64,000 bases of DNA from Clostridiales bacterium (GTDB lineage: Bacteria > Bacillota > Clostridia > Christensenellales > CAG-314): contig DPQS01000029.1 in NCBI GenBank assembly GCA_003537755.1, positions 24,117-88,116 on the forward strand, in the 5' to 3' direction. The position numbers and the translations under genes were made by a program. Position 1 is the first letter of the stretch, and every line of letters starts with the position of its first letter. The notes under the pieces are model-generated. The model was not told the origin of the DNA and searched no databases. It saw only the letters and a program-made list of their open reading frames with translations. Shown one piece after another: positions 44,299-53,911 of the stretch.

Positions 44299-44583
44299 GC
44301 GCGGGCGGTAAATACCATGCTGACGGCGAGCCGTTGTTAAGGTGAAAAGTTGCCCGAAAAATACATACGTATGCAAAATCCGGCGACAAATTACGGCGTT
44401 TTGGGCGCAACAAACCAACAAAAAGCAAAAAAAAGTATAAGCAAAATTTCAGAGTTTTCGTCGTTGCTGTCGTTGACTGCATGCGGCAAACTCCGACAAA
44501 TACACACTTTGTGGAAATCTTGTTTCGCTTAAGGGGTTACAAGCGCGTTAAATACAAATAGAATAAATGCAATAGCTCAATGT
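44299..44583. other. Intergenic stretch after locus C, with TACGTA element
   Basis: No gene is seen. CATACGTATG (44364-44373), a perfect palindrome, is followed by AAAATCC and GGCGACAAA (to 44390), matching 37417-37446 and the reverse strand of 58662-58688. The rest is A-rich. Confidence 0.5.
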
Positions 44584-44610
44584 AAAGAGTCCGGGTGCGG
44601 ACTCTTTTTT
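44584..44610 (+). terminator. Rho-independent terminator of locus C
   Basis: A 10-bp stem AAAGAGTCCG / CGGACTCTTT with loop GGTG and a run of T residues to 44610. Confidence 0.85.
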
Positions 44611-44775
44611 ACTCAAAAAAATTGTTTTTCGTGTGTATATGTGAGCGTAATTGTGCGACCGATTCTTTGTCGGCTAGTCAGATTGCCGTCGTCAAAGAAC
44701 GCGTAAAAACGCACAAGCCGGTAGGTTTGCGGTAATTCCGTCGGCTTTTAAGTAGCCATGTGATAATCTCTGCAC

Positions 44776-44803
44776 TTGACTAACGGCAAATTTAGTGTAT
44801 AAT
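44776..44803 (+). promoter_or_regulatory. Promoter of the ArsR-type regulator
   Basis: TTGACT (44776-44781), a 16-base spacer and the consensus TATAAT (44798-44803). Confidence 0.7.
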
Positions 44804-44838
44804 AACCTTATTTACAAGAAAACAACGGGAGGCGCACA

Positions 44839-45774
44839 GTGATTACAGACAAAATACTTACGCTACACATCAACATCCCCAGCGAGCGCGAAAAGATTTG
44901 CGCCGTAGGCAGGGCATTGTCCGTGCCCGACCGCGTCAGAATATTAAACTTGCTTACCGCGCGTTCGATGAATCTCAACGAGATTTCCAAGGTGTTGGAT
45001 ATTCCCGTTTCGTCGGTGTCCAACCATATCAACGCTTTGCAGGACGCCGAACTTGTGCTGGTTACCTACCAACCGAGCGCGAAAGGACACGTTAAGTTGT
45101 GCAGCGAGATGGTTTGCATGGTACAAATCAAGCGTGCCACGCCCAAAACTTCGGACAACGACGCATATTGCATGGAAATGCCCGTCGGCATGTACACCGA
45201 CTGCGACATCAAGTCTCCGTGCGGAATGGCAAGCGCGGAAAAACAGCTTTTTGCGCCCGACTCGCCGGAGTACTTCTTTCTGCCCGAGCGCAAAGATGCC
45301 GAGTTGGTGTGGTTTTCGCACGGGTATGTCAGTTACATGTTCCCGTATTCCTCGCCCGAAGCCAAACCCGTCAACGAAATCAGCTTTTCGTTGGAGTTGT
45401 GTTCGGAGGCGGTGTACTATCGCAACGTGTGGCCCAGCGACATTACCTTTCTGATAAACGACGTCGAAGTGTTGACGTACACATGCCCGGGTGACTTCGG
45501 GGGCAGGAGAGGAGTATACACGCCGGAGTTCTGGCCTGTGTCCAGTTCGCAATTCGGGTTGCTGAAAAAGATTACGGTCAACAAAAGCGGCGCATACATT
45601 GACGACCAGCTTGTTTCCAAAGACGTAACGATATCTAGACTAGGCATTGTCGCCGGCAATGCGGTCAAGTTTACCGTTTTGCTGAAAGACGACGCCAAAC
45701 ACCAGGGCGGAATCAATATTTACGGGAAGCATTTCGGAGATTTTCCGCAAGCTATAATAATGATGATAAGGTAA
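44839..45774 (+). CDS. ArsR-type regulator with a large C-terminal sensor-like domain
   Basis: A 311-aa protein starting at GTG 44839 with GGGAGG 7 bases upstream. Residues about 22-80 form an ArsR winged helix: ALSVPDRVRILNLL, MNLNEISKVLDIPVSSVSNH, INALQDAELVLV. The remaining 230 aa are not metal-sensor-like. They include a beta-rich region (NEISFSLELCSEAVYY, WPSDITFLINDVEVLTY, KITVNKSGAYIDDQLVS) resembling a lectin-like sandwich. Similar long ArsR proteins occur near sugar loci in Clostridia, so a carbohydrate effector is plausible. It is monocistronic, between loci C and D, and may control locus D or both. Confidence 0.85.
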   Translation: MITDKILTLHINIPSEREKICAVGRALSVPDRVRILNLLTARSMNLNEISKVLDIPVSSVSNHINALQDAELVLVTYQPSAKGHVKLCSEMVCMVQIKRATPKTSDNDAYCMEMPVGMYTDCDIKSPCGMASAEKQLFAPDSPEYFFLPERKDAELVWFSHGYVSYMFPYSSPEAKPVNEISFSLELCSEAVYYRNVWPSDITFLINDVEVLTYTCPGDFGGRRGVYTPEFWPVSSSQFGLLKKITVNKSGAYIDDQLVSKDVTISRLGIVAGNAVKFTVLLKDDAKHQGGINIYGKHFGDFPQAIIMMIR

Positions 45775-45946
45775 ACCGTGATATCGGTGCACGGAAGAGA
45801 CGTTTTTTTGACGGCTGCCGAACGTGATAATCCTTATCCTTGCTTGTTTTGGCATCTCTTGTACAAATAAAATATTTTTTTTACAAAAAACATTTTCTTT
45901 GATTTTTAAGTAACGTACATCTTAACGGCTTTTTGTGGAAATGGCA

Positions 45947-45989
45947 TGAGGAAACTTCTTCGGACAAAAGAGGTTTCCTCATTTTTTTT
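45947..45989 (+). terminator. Terminator after the ArsR-type gene
   Basis: Stem TGAGGAAAC / GTTTCCTCA (45947-45955 and 45973-45981), with further partial pairing inside, followed by eight T residues. Confidence 0.85.
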
Positions 45990-46104
45990 GTTAATTCTGA
46001 ACACTGTTTCGATATATCTTCCAAAATTAAGTAACGTTTCCAAAATGTTGAAAACATAACTGTTTAATTTGCCCGAAATATGAATATTCGAGACAGCTTG
46101 AATA

Positions 46105-46113
46105 TGCTACAAT
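46105..46113 (+). promoter_or_regulatory. Extended -10 promoter of locus D
   Basis: TGCTACAAT fits TGnTATAAT with one change. There is no good -35 at the right distance, as expected for an extended -10 or activator-dependent promoter. Confidence 0.45.
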
Positions 46114-46258
46114 ATCTTTGGGGAGTTGTACCCTGAAGGCTTTTTGTGCCGTGTTTTGCGAAAAAGGCATTGAATTACAGTGTTTTACTGCCGGTTTTGC
46201 ATACTAAAAGCAATCCCAAAATCGGTATTGTCATCTACAAACAATGTGGAGGAAAACA

Positions 46259-47909
46259 ATGAAAAAGAAATTGTCAATGATACTTGCGCTTGTGCTGACG
46301 CTTTGTCTGGTGTTGTCTTTGTCGGCAGTGCTTGTCGGCTGCGACGACTTGCCCGGCGAGGGCCCCGAAGAAGAAATCGACCCCAACCGTACGCAATTGC
46401 GCATAGGTAACTACTACGGCGGCTTGGGTGACGGTTGGCTTAACGAGCTTAAACGTCAGTACGAAGAACTGCACCCCGACGTGCAGATACTTATTACAAA
46501 CGACAAACCGTCCTTTACGCCCGACCAACTAAAAAACAGTATTGCCACAGACAAGCACCAACTGTACTTTGTCGAAAAACAATACTATTATGATTTGGTC
46601 AACGACGGCAAATTGGCAGACGTCACGGACGTCGTTACCGAAAAACTTACCAAGTACGGCGAGGACGTGTCGATTGCCGAAAAGATTTCCGACGATACCC
46701 TGCGTGAATACTACGGAGGCAAAACCACAGGCAACAAGTACTACGGATTGCCCAGTTACATGTCGCACAGCGGAATAGTGTACGACGTGGACTTGTGGGA
46801 GAATAAAGGCTTCTACATTGCAGACGGCTCGACAGACACCAACGTCAAGTACACCAAGGGCGACAACAAGTCGGCAGGTCCTGACGGAATCAAGGGTACG
46901 CGCGACGACGGTATGCCCGCAACCTACGAACAATTCAAAAAACTTGTCAAAAAGATTACCGCAAGTAACGTTACTCCGTTTATCTGGAGCGGCGGTATCG
47001 GCGTATACCAGACAATGGCGACGACGGCATGGTGGGCGGACTACGAAGGTTACGACAACTTTTTGCTCAACTACACCTTCAGCGGCAGTTACACCTTTGA
47101 CGGCGACAGCACGCCTACGCAAATCACCGAAGAAAACGCCTATATGTTGCAAAAACAAAAGGGCAAAAAGTACGCTTTGCAGTTTGCCAAGGACCTTGTA
47201 ACCAACCCCAACAACTACACGCTGAGCAGTGGCGGTACCACCAAGGACCACCTTGGCGCACAGTACGAATTTATCAAGAGCTACCCTTCGTCGCAGCCCG
47301 TGGCAATGATTCTGGAGTCCGACTGGTGGGAAAACGAAGCGCGCAACAACAACGCGTTTTCCGACATGGTTCCCAAGTACGGCGAAAAGTGGGCTTATGT
47401 ATGGCACGCGTAGGTTTGCGTATATGCCCGTACCTAAGACTACGGGTTCGGCGCAAGGTGAAACGGTTTTGTCCACTTCGGCGACATGCTGTTTCTTCAT
47501 CAATGCCAACGCAGGCGACAAAATGGATCTGGCAAAAGATTTTTACCAATTTTGCCATACGGAAAACTCTTTGCGCGTGTTCAATGCCTACACGGGTATG
47601 TGCCGTCCGTTTAATTACACCCTTACCGACGAACAGTACGAAGGTCTGACGTATTTTTCCAAGTATATTTACGATATGTACAAAGGCGAAAACCCCGCAA
47701 AAGTCATCTACGACATCGGTTTGTGCAACACTCGTCTGAGTGACGTCACCTACTTCCGTGACAGATGGGAGTGGAACGCCAACGTCGGCAGTGTTCCGTA
47801 CGACAACCCGTTTAAGGCTTTTGCTTCGGACAGTTCGCTGACCGTGGAAAGCTACTTCAACGGCTTGTTCAAGTACCATTCGGAAAACTGGTCGCGTTTC
47901 GGGTTATAA
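46259..47909 (+). pseudogene. Sugar ABC binding lipoprotein, frameshifted by a 4-bp duplication
   Basis: The first frame (46259-47413, lipobox LVGC, C28) encodes the N-terminal 384 residues of a binding protein similar to that at 26051: NYYGGLGDGWLNELK, YYGLPSYMSHSGIVYDVDLW, AMILESDWWENEARNN. It stops at TAG 47411. A second frame (47397-47909) continues the protein with FAYMPVPKTTGS and LAKDFYQFCHTENSLRVF. The junction holds a tandem TATG-TATG (47396-47403). Removing one copy restores one 548-aa frame reading KWAYGTRRFAYMPVPK, close to the paralogue's 562 aa. It is a recent mutation, a phase-variable site, or a sequencing or assembly error. The start at 46259 follows GGAGG by 8 bases. Confidence 0.9.
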
Positions 47910-48017
47910 CCTAATATTTTGTCAAAGAGGGAGTTGTTTCAATTCCCTTTTTGCGGCAAAATTTTCGGTCAGAAAGCAAGTTTTGTAATAAAAATCTTCA
48001 AAAAGGAGGATTTTTAA

Positions 48018-48938
48018 GTGAAAACGCCAAAGAAAAGAAAGCTGGGCGCAAAGATATTTTACTGGGCAATACTGGCATTGCCTTTGTTGCAGTTTGCTAT
48101 ATTCTACATCGGCGTCAACGTCAACTCGCTGTTGTTGTCCTTCAAGGAGTATTCCGCAGGCGAAGGCTTCAGGTGGCTTGCGTGGGACAATTTGTTTGCC
48201 AATTACAAAAAGTTTTTCGTCGATCTCGGCAACGATATTGTGCTTAAGTATTGTCTGGAAAACTCGTTTGTGATATGGCTGTTTACGGTTATTCTCATTA
48301 CGCCGATTTGTATATTGTTTTCCTACTATCTGTACAAAAAACGCACGTTGAGCAACGTGTTTAAGGTACTGTTGTTTATGCCGACCATTATCCCCGGGAT
48401 AGTCATGGTTCTGGTGTACAAGTATTTTGTCGACGGCGGCATACCCATCTTGCTTGAAAAGTGGTTCAATTTGCGGGTTCTCGGCTTGTTGTACAAGCCC
48501 GACACGGCATTGTGGATGATTGTTATTTTCCTTTGTCTGACGGGGTTTGGTACGGGCATGTTGTTGTACACGGGCGCAATGTCGCGCATCGACAACAGCC
48601 TGCTCGAAAGTTGCCAGCTTGACGGAGCCAACTCCTGGCAAGAGTTGTGGCACATCATTCTGCCGTCCATCTATCCTACGTTTACAATGCAGATGGTTTT
48701 CGGCGTGGCGACGTTTTTCACAAGTCAGGCGGCATTGTACAGCTTTTACGGAATAAATGCTGCTCCGCAAAACTACACCATAGGTTATTGGCTGTTTTTG
48801 ATGGTGGCGGGCGACAACGGCACTTATTCGCAGTATCCGTACGCGTCTGCCGCAGGTATAGTGTTTACCTTGGTCGCCGCACCCGTAACGCTGTTGGTCA
48901 AGTACCTTATGGAGCGGTTCGGTCCGTCGGAGGGTTGA
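48018..48938 (+). CDS. Sugar ABC transporter permease
   Basis: A 306-aa CUT1 permease with six predicted helices, starting at GTG 48018 with AAGGAGGA 7 bases upstream. The EAA loop is LLESCQLDGANSWQELWHII. The first helix (ILALPLLQFAIFYIGVNVNS) matches the locus C permease at 27915. It pairs with the next gene, and its binding protein is the frameshifted gene upstream. Confidence 0.93.
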   Translation: MKTPKKRKLGAKIFYWAILALPLLQFAIFYIGVNVNSLLLSFKEYSAGEGFRWLAWDNLFANYKKFFVDLGNDIVLKYCLENSFVIWLFTVILITPICILFSYYLYKKRTLSNVFKVLLFMPTIIPGIVMVLVYKYFVDGGIPILLEKWFNLRVLGLLYKPDTALWMIVIFLCLTGFGTGMLLYTGAMSRIDNSLLESCQLDGANSWQELWHIILPSIYPTFTMQMVFGVATFFTSQAALYSFYGINAAPQNYTIGYWLFLMVAGDNGTYSQYPYASAAGIVFTLVAAPVTLLVKYLMERFGPSEG

Positions 48939-48941
48939 CGC

Positions 48942-49859
48942 ATGAAAAGAATTATCAAAAAGAAAGAAAACGACAAGGATTTCAGCGGTGTACGCAGCAA
49001 ACCCAACGCCGCAACCGTAGTTACGTTTGTGCTGCTGGCGGTGTACGGAGTTGTCATGATAACGCTGTTTGTCTGGGCGCTGTTTTCCTCGGTCAAAACG
49101 CAGTACGACTTTGAAAACAACCCCTTCGGATTCCCCGAAGAGTGGAAGTTCAGCAACTACCTTGTCGCCTTGAGTAAGTTCAGCGTACCTGTAATACAAG
49201 ACGGCGTGTCGCGCAAAGTATTTTTGCCCGAGATGTTGCTCAACAGCCTTATTTACTCGGTAGGTTGCACTATTGTCAACACGGCGGTTACATGCTGTGT
49301 GGCGTACGTCACGGCGAAATACAATTACCGTTTCAGCAAAGTGGTGTACGGCATAGTAATCGTAACCATGGTGTTGCCCATTGTCGGCAGTTTGCCGTCG
49401 GAATTGGAAATGGCGCGTAATCTCGGCACGTACGACCACTTCTGGGGCATCTTCGTAATGAAAGCCAACTTTCTCGGTATGAACTACCTGATTTTCTACT
49501 CGGCTTTCAAAAATTTGCCGTGGGACTACGCCGAGGCTGCGTTTGTCGACGGCGCGTCACACTTCCACGTCATGACAAGGATAATGATTCCGATGATACG
49601 ACCGGTAATATCCGTAGTGTTGTTGTTGTCCTTCATCGGCTATTGGAATGACTACTACGTGCCCATGATGTTTATTCCCAATCACCCTGTTGCCGCATAC
49701 GGTTTGTATCGCTACCAACAGGCAACCGACTCGGCAATCAGCACTATCCCGATGAAGATAAGCGGATGTATGATAGTGTTTGCGCCGATATTCGTGCTGT
49801 TTCTTTGTATGAAAGACAAACTGATCGGCAATCTGACCGTAGGAGGTTTGAAAGGATGA
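48942..49859 (+). CDS. Sugar ABC transporter permease
   Basis: A 305-aa CUT1 permease, partner of the preceding gene (3-base gap). The EAA loop is YAEAAFVDGASHFHVMTRIM and the C-terminus is IGNLTVGGLKG. Its stop overlaps the ATG of the next gene (ATGA), copying the coupling seen in locus C. Confidence 0.93.
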   Translation: MKRIIKKKENDKDFSGVRSKPNAATVVTFVLLAVYGVVMITLFVWALFSSVKTQYDFENNPFGFPEEWKFSNYLVALSKFSVPVIQDGVSRKVFLPEMLLNSLIYSVGCTIVNTAVTCCVAYVTAKYNYRFSKVVYGIVIVTMVLPIVGSLPSELEMARNLGTYDHFWGIFVMKANFLGMNYLIFYSAFKNLPWDYAEAAFVDGASHFHVMTRIMIPMIRPVISVVLLLSFIGYWNDYYVPMMFIPNHPVAAYGLYRYQQATDSAISTIPMKISGCMIVFAPIFVLFLCMKDKLIGNLTVGGLKG

Positions 49860-52800
49860 AGAAAAAAATTATTCTTGCACTTGTCTGCATTTGTTGTTTG
49901 TCCGCTGTTCTGGCAAACGTCAATGTTGGCGCGGCGGTATTTGTCTACAACTTGTTCGATCTGAACAACTGCTACTCGCAAACAAACGCCGCAGTCCCGA
50001 CCGACACCGGCATTACCGTTGCGGACAGGGGATTGCAAATCACAGCCAAAGGCGACGGCGCAAGCGTAAGTTACAAAAACACGGCGAGCGGATTGTTTGA
50101 CATATCGTTTTTGCCGTATTCGAGCGCAACTTACGGCGGTTCGAGCTACGAAGGCGACAGCTACGACAACAAGTATCAGGATTTGGACGAGATGAGTCTT
50201 GTCTTTACCGAAACAAACGGCAGCAAGCGTTCGTTTGCAGTCAGACTGACGGGCGGCGCGGACGGCAACAACGTCACGGTAAATGCGTCCGTCGAAACAA
50301 ACGACTACCGCGGAGGTATGTACTACTATCGCGACAACAACGCTTGCGGCAGCACAAGCGGTTACAACGCAAACGGCGTGTATACGTACTTGTACGGATG
50401 CAGTTTCTCCAACGTTGCGGTCGCTTCGGGAGCGTATGCCTCGGCAAACGTCAGCCCCGTGCGCATTGTGTTTGACCCCGTCGGGATGAAGGTGTACGGC
50501 TACAACTATGGTTACAATGCATATGCCGCCGAAAAACGCCTTATCTGGGACATGGGCGCAAGCGTAAACGACGGACGAAACGTCGGCGTCAGCTACTCTT
50601 CGTTTGAACAGTACACCGTCAGCCTGGTGTTTGACAAAGTAAAGGCGGGCAAAACGGCTTCGATCGTGCTGTATTCGATAAACGGTCAAAACTTTGCAAA
50701 CTCCGTCGCAACAAACACGGCAGGACCCGAATGTGCAGTGTTCGACGTCGGCGCGGCAACGGTGGGCGAAAGTTACACGTTGAAAAAACCGACATGCTTC
50801 GACGTTGTTTCGGGAATCATCGATTTTGACGGACTTGTCAAGGTTGCCTCCCCCGACGGCGAAACGGAGGCCATCTACGCAGACGGAGCAAAGGTTACTC
50901 CCGACAAGGAGGGCTTCGTCGCGTGGCAGGACGGAGTAAGTTTCGTGTGCCGTGCCACAGGCGACTACACGATCATTTACAAGGCGAAAGACGGCGACGG
51001 CATTTACGGGCAACCTTACACCGTTACCGTTGCGGCAGCGGCAGCTGCGACGGCAAAATTCATCGTTACCGACGAGTACGAAACCTACCTGCGGGTAGGC
51101 GCAAACATAACGGTGACGGGCGCAAAGTGGATTGTCGGAGACGGCACCGTCGGCGCAACGTGCGTTGTAAGCAGTCCGGACGGGACGATTTTGCAAAGTC
51201 CGTACACGGCGGCGCAACAAGGCAGATACACGCTGACTTATTCCGCCGAGGTGCAGGGCAGGCAGTTGACGACCAACGTGTACGTGTATGCGTTTGAAGA
51301 TAACGACGCGCTGCTGCGTTGCACTAACGGTGTGTCTGTAACATCTGCAGGATCCGACCTGCACAGCGAGCTTGCGGGACTTGTGGCGTCAACAACCGTT
51401 GCCAATGGTACGATTACCTACAAGCAGACAATCGACATCAAAAACAAAACCAAGGAAGACACGCTTATCTCGTTTATGGCACTGCCCAGGACAATGGGCG
51501 CGTCGGCAATGGGGCAAATCGCCGTCAGACTGACGGACAGCGCAAACGACAAAAACTACGTATTGTTGCTGGTCAGCCCTTCTACGGAACAGGACATGAG
51601 CGTTGTTCGCGCAGGCTCGGCGGAGCAGACGCCGGCGGGACGCTCCAACAGTGGCTCGGTGGAGTCCTACGTGGGCGGCGGTACAAAATTCTTCCACAGC
51701 TTTTACGGTGTGGCAAACTACGTGGACATCACTAAGCAGTTTGTCGACGTGCGCATGGACTACAAGAGCAGGCAAATTTACGTCGGAGACAAACTTGTGT
51801 GCGACCTTGACGACAGCGAGTACTTCGTCAATGCGTGGGATGGTTTTGAAGGCGACGCGATACTGTCGGTTACCATGCGCGAGTTGTCCGGCGACAGCGC
51901 AAGCGTACTTATCGACAAGATTGACGGACAAAAAATCTACGGCAAGTACCACGGCGACTGCGTTCCGCCTGTTGTCGGTGCCGATTTCGACGAAACGGAC
52001 ATTCCCAAGGCCGTTGTAGGGCGCAAGTATCCGTTGTTGCCCGTCCGCGTGACGGACAATGTCGACGCTTTGCCCGACGTACAAGCTACCGTGACGGATC
52101 GCAACGGCGTAGTGGAAGTAACGGACAATGCGTTTGTGCCGACTGCGGAAGGCGAGTATTACATTACGTTTGCCGCAACGGACAAGGCGGGCAACCAAAC
52201 TACGGTCAGGTACACGGTCAACGCTTATACCGGGATTGACACGCTTGACATATCGACGAACGGCGATGTGCCGTCGCAAGCATATGTCGGCGAAAAGATT
52301 ATTCTGCCTGCCTGCACCGTGGTCGGCGGCAGCGGTATGAATGTGATTACCGTCACCGCAACGGGCAAAAATACCGGTACCGTTTACAACGCGACCGACC
52401 TTGTGTTTGTACCGCTTGTACAGGACACGTATGAAGTCGTCTACGCCGTGACGGACTACCTCGGGACAAAGCAAACGACGTCGCAAACCGTCGGCGTAAC
52501 GATAAACGACAAACCCGTGTTTGACAGCACTCCGCAGCTGCCCGAGATACTTATTTCGGGACGCGCAACGACTTTGCCTCAAGTCAACGCATACGACTAC
52601 AAGGCAAACAAACCGGCGACGGTAGCGGTAATGGTGGAAGCGGACGGCACTACGGAACAGGTTGGCAACGACCTTGTGTACGTACCTCAGACCACGGCGG
52701 CAAATGTGTCGGCTGTGGTTGTGTACACGGCAACTGCGGCAAGCGGCGCAACGCAACAGATGCGCTTTGACGTGCGCATTGTAAGTCTGCGCGACGAGGA

Positions 52801-53911
52801 CGGCGCGCTTGTGCTTTCGCGGTACTTTGTTGCCGACAACACCGTGAATCTTGTGCAAAACGAAGACTACCTGACGCTTGACTTCGGCGCGGGCGACGAC
52901 AAAAAGATTGAGTTTGTCAAAAAGCTGTACTCACACGGATTTGAACTGACATTCGACGTCCCGTCGGGCGCAAACAATTTCAACAAACTGTCAATCACCC
53001 TCACCGATGCGGCTGACCCCGACAAGAAGGTTGTGTTTACTGCCAGGAAGGGCGGCTTTGCCGACAGAACGACGGTTGTGTCGATAAACGGCTTGCAGGA
53101 GGTATCGGTCGAAGGTAACTTCTTCGAGTCGGTCAAGCTGATGCGCGTGGCATACGACAACAAGGACTACTCCGTCAAGGACTCTTCGGGCTTGACTGTC
53201 GGTTACGTCAAGTACTATGCCGACGGCAGTTTGTTCCGCGGATTCTCCGACACGGTGTTTATGCAAATAACCGCCGAAGAGGTGCAAGGCACGTCCCAGA
53301 TCAATTTGTACAAGGTGGGCAATCAATTGCTGATGGAAAACGACAACGATTACACCCAACCCATCATTGTAACCGACGGCGAAATATCCCGCTCGGTCCG
53401 GAAAGGACAAACCCTTGTGGTCAGCGCGGCAAAAGCGTACGACGTACTGGGATTTGAAACTACCACAACAGTGTCTGTCGTCAAGGACGGCAAGGTGATA
53501 CTTGCAAACACGTCCGCCGACAAGGAATACACCGTGACATTGGACGAGTACGGCGAATACACGATTGTGTACAGTGCCGTCGATGAAAACGACAATGTCG
53601 CAAACGCAACCCTTGTGGTCAATGTTCGCGACGACGTTGCGCCCACGATACAGGTTGACCGGACAGAGTTGGTTGTATATGCAAATACGGCGGTTAAACT
53701 GCCGAAAGCGACAGCTACGGACGACGTAAGCGTCGCAAAAGAGTACGTATTTGTGATTGACTGCGACAACAACATGATAAACGTAACCGGCAAGGAGGAG
53801 TACACGCCTGCCAGGAAAGGTATTTATACAATACGCTATGTTGCCGTCGATTCGTCCGGCAACTACGGCATCGTCGATGTCGTTTTGAAGGTTGCGGAGG
53901 CAAAACAATGA
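49856..53911 (+). CDS. Large secreted beta-sandwich/Ig-like protein
   Basis: A 1351-aa secreted protein (signal peptide KKKIILALVCICCLSAVLA) and paralogue of the one at 29777. Three lectin-like beta-sandwiches (about 30-285, 495-690 and 985-1150) alternate with Ig-like modules: VTDNVDALPDVQATV, FAATDKAGNQTTVRYTVN, YSAVDENDNVANATLVV. The first shares MYYYRDNNACGSTSGYNANG with IVYYERKNAAYGMTAGYNED of the paralogue. No catalytic motif or cell-wall anchor is seen. The start at ATG 49856 has AGGAGG upstream. It overlaps the DUF4838 gene by 4 bases at its end. Probable role: a scaffold or capture protein for the glycan imported by this locus. Confidence 0.8.
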   Translation: MKKKIILALVCICCLSAVLANVNVGAAVFVYNLFDLNNCYSQTNAAVPTDTGITVADRGLQITAKGDGASVSYKNTASGLFDISFLPYSSATYGGSSYEGDSYDNKYQDLDEMSLVFTETNGSKRSFAVRLTGGADGNNVTVNASVETNDYRGGMYYYRDNNACGSTSGYNANGVYTYLYGCSFSNVAVASGAYASANVSPVRIVFDPVGMKVYGYNYGYNAYAAEKRLIWDMGASVNDGRNVGVSYSSFEQYTVSLVFDKVKAGKTASIVLYSINGQNFANSVATNTAGPECAVFDVGAATVGESYTLKKPTCFDVVSGIIDFDGLVKVASPDGETEAIYADGAKVTPDKEGFVAWQDGVSFVCRATGDYTIIYKAKDGDGIYGQPYTVTVAAAAAATAKFIVTDEYETYLRVGANITVTGAKWIVGDGTVGATCVVSSPDGTILQSPYTAAQQGRYTLTYSAEVQGRQLTTNVYVYAFEDNDALLRCTNGVSVTSAGSDLHSELAGLVASTTVANGTITYKQTIDIKNKTKEDTLISFMALPRTMGASAMGQIAVRLTDSANDKNYVLLLVSPSTEQDMSVVRAGSAEQTPAGRSNSGSVESYVGGGTKFFHSFYGVANYVDITKQFVDVRMDYKSRQIYVGDKLVCDLDDSEYFVNAWDGFEGDAILSVTMRELSGDSASVLIDKIDGQKIYGKYHGDCVPPVVGADFDETDIPKAVVGRKYPLLPVRVTDNVDALPDVQATVTDRNGVVEVTDNAFVPTAEGEYYITFAATDKAGNQTTVRYTVNAYTGIDTLDISTNGDVPSQAYVGEKIILPACTVVGGSGMNVITVTATGKNTGTVYNATDLVFVPLVQDTYEVVYAVTDYLGTKQTTSQTVGVTINDKPVFDSTPQLPEILISGRATTLPQVNAYDYKANKPATVAVMVEADGTTEQVGNDLVYVPQTTAANVSAVVVYTATAASGATQQMRFDVRIVSLRDEDGALVLSRYFVADNTVNLVQNEDYLTLDFGAGDDKKIEFVKKLYSHGFELTFDVPSGANNFNKLSITLTDAADPDKKVVFTARKGGFADRTTVVSINGLQEVSVEGNFFESVKLMRVAYDNKDYSVKDSSGLTVGYVKYYADGSLFRGFSDTVFMQITAEEVQGTSQINLYKVGNQLLMENDNDYTQPIIVTDGEISRSVRKGQTLVVSAAKAYDVLGFETTTTVSVVKDGKVILANTSADKEYTVTLDEYGEYTIVYSAVDENDNVANATLVVNVRDDVAPTIQVDRTELVVYANTAVKLPKATATDDVSVAKEYVFVIDCDNNMINVTGKEEYTPARKGIYTIRYVAVDSSGNYGIVDVVLKVAEAKQ

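Larger units (their letters stand above)
45775..46243. other. Intergenic region upstream of locus D with a repeated TTAAGTAACGT motif
   Basis: No gene is seen. TTAAGTAACGT occurs twice, at 45906-45916 and 46027-46037, on either side of a terminator. The second copy lies in a context whose reverse complement, TGGAAACGTTACTT, resembles a LacI/CcpA-type (cre-like) site but lacks the final CA. A likely extended -10 promoter (TGCTACAAT, 46105-46113) drives locus D. Confidence 0.5.

Noticed and set aside
44350..44532. 60-aa ORF after the GH1 gene
   Set aside because: Low-complexity Lys/Ser-rich translation over an A-rich intergenic region with a TACGTA element and no ribosome binding site.
46180..46410. 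76-aa ORF overlapping the start of the locus D binding protein
   Set aside because: It shares bases with the signal peptide of the binding protein in another frame and has no supporting features.
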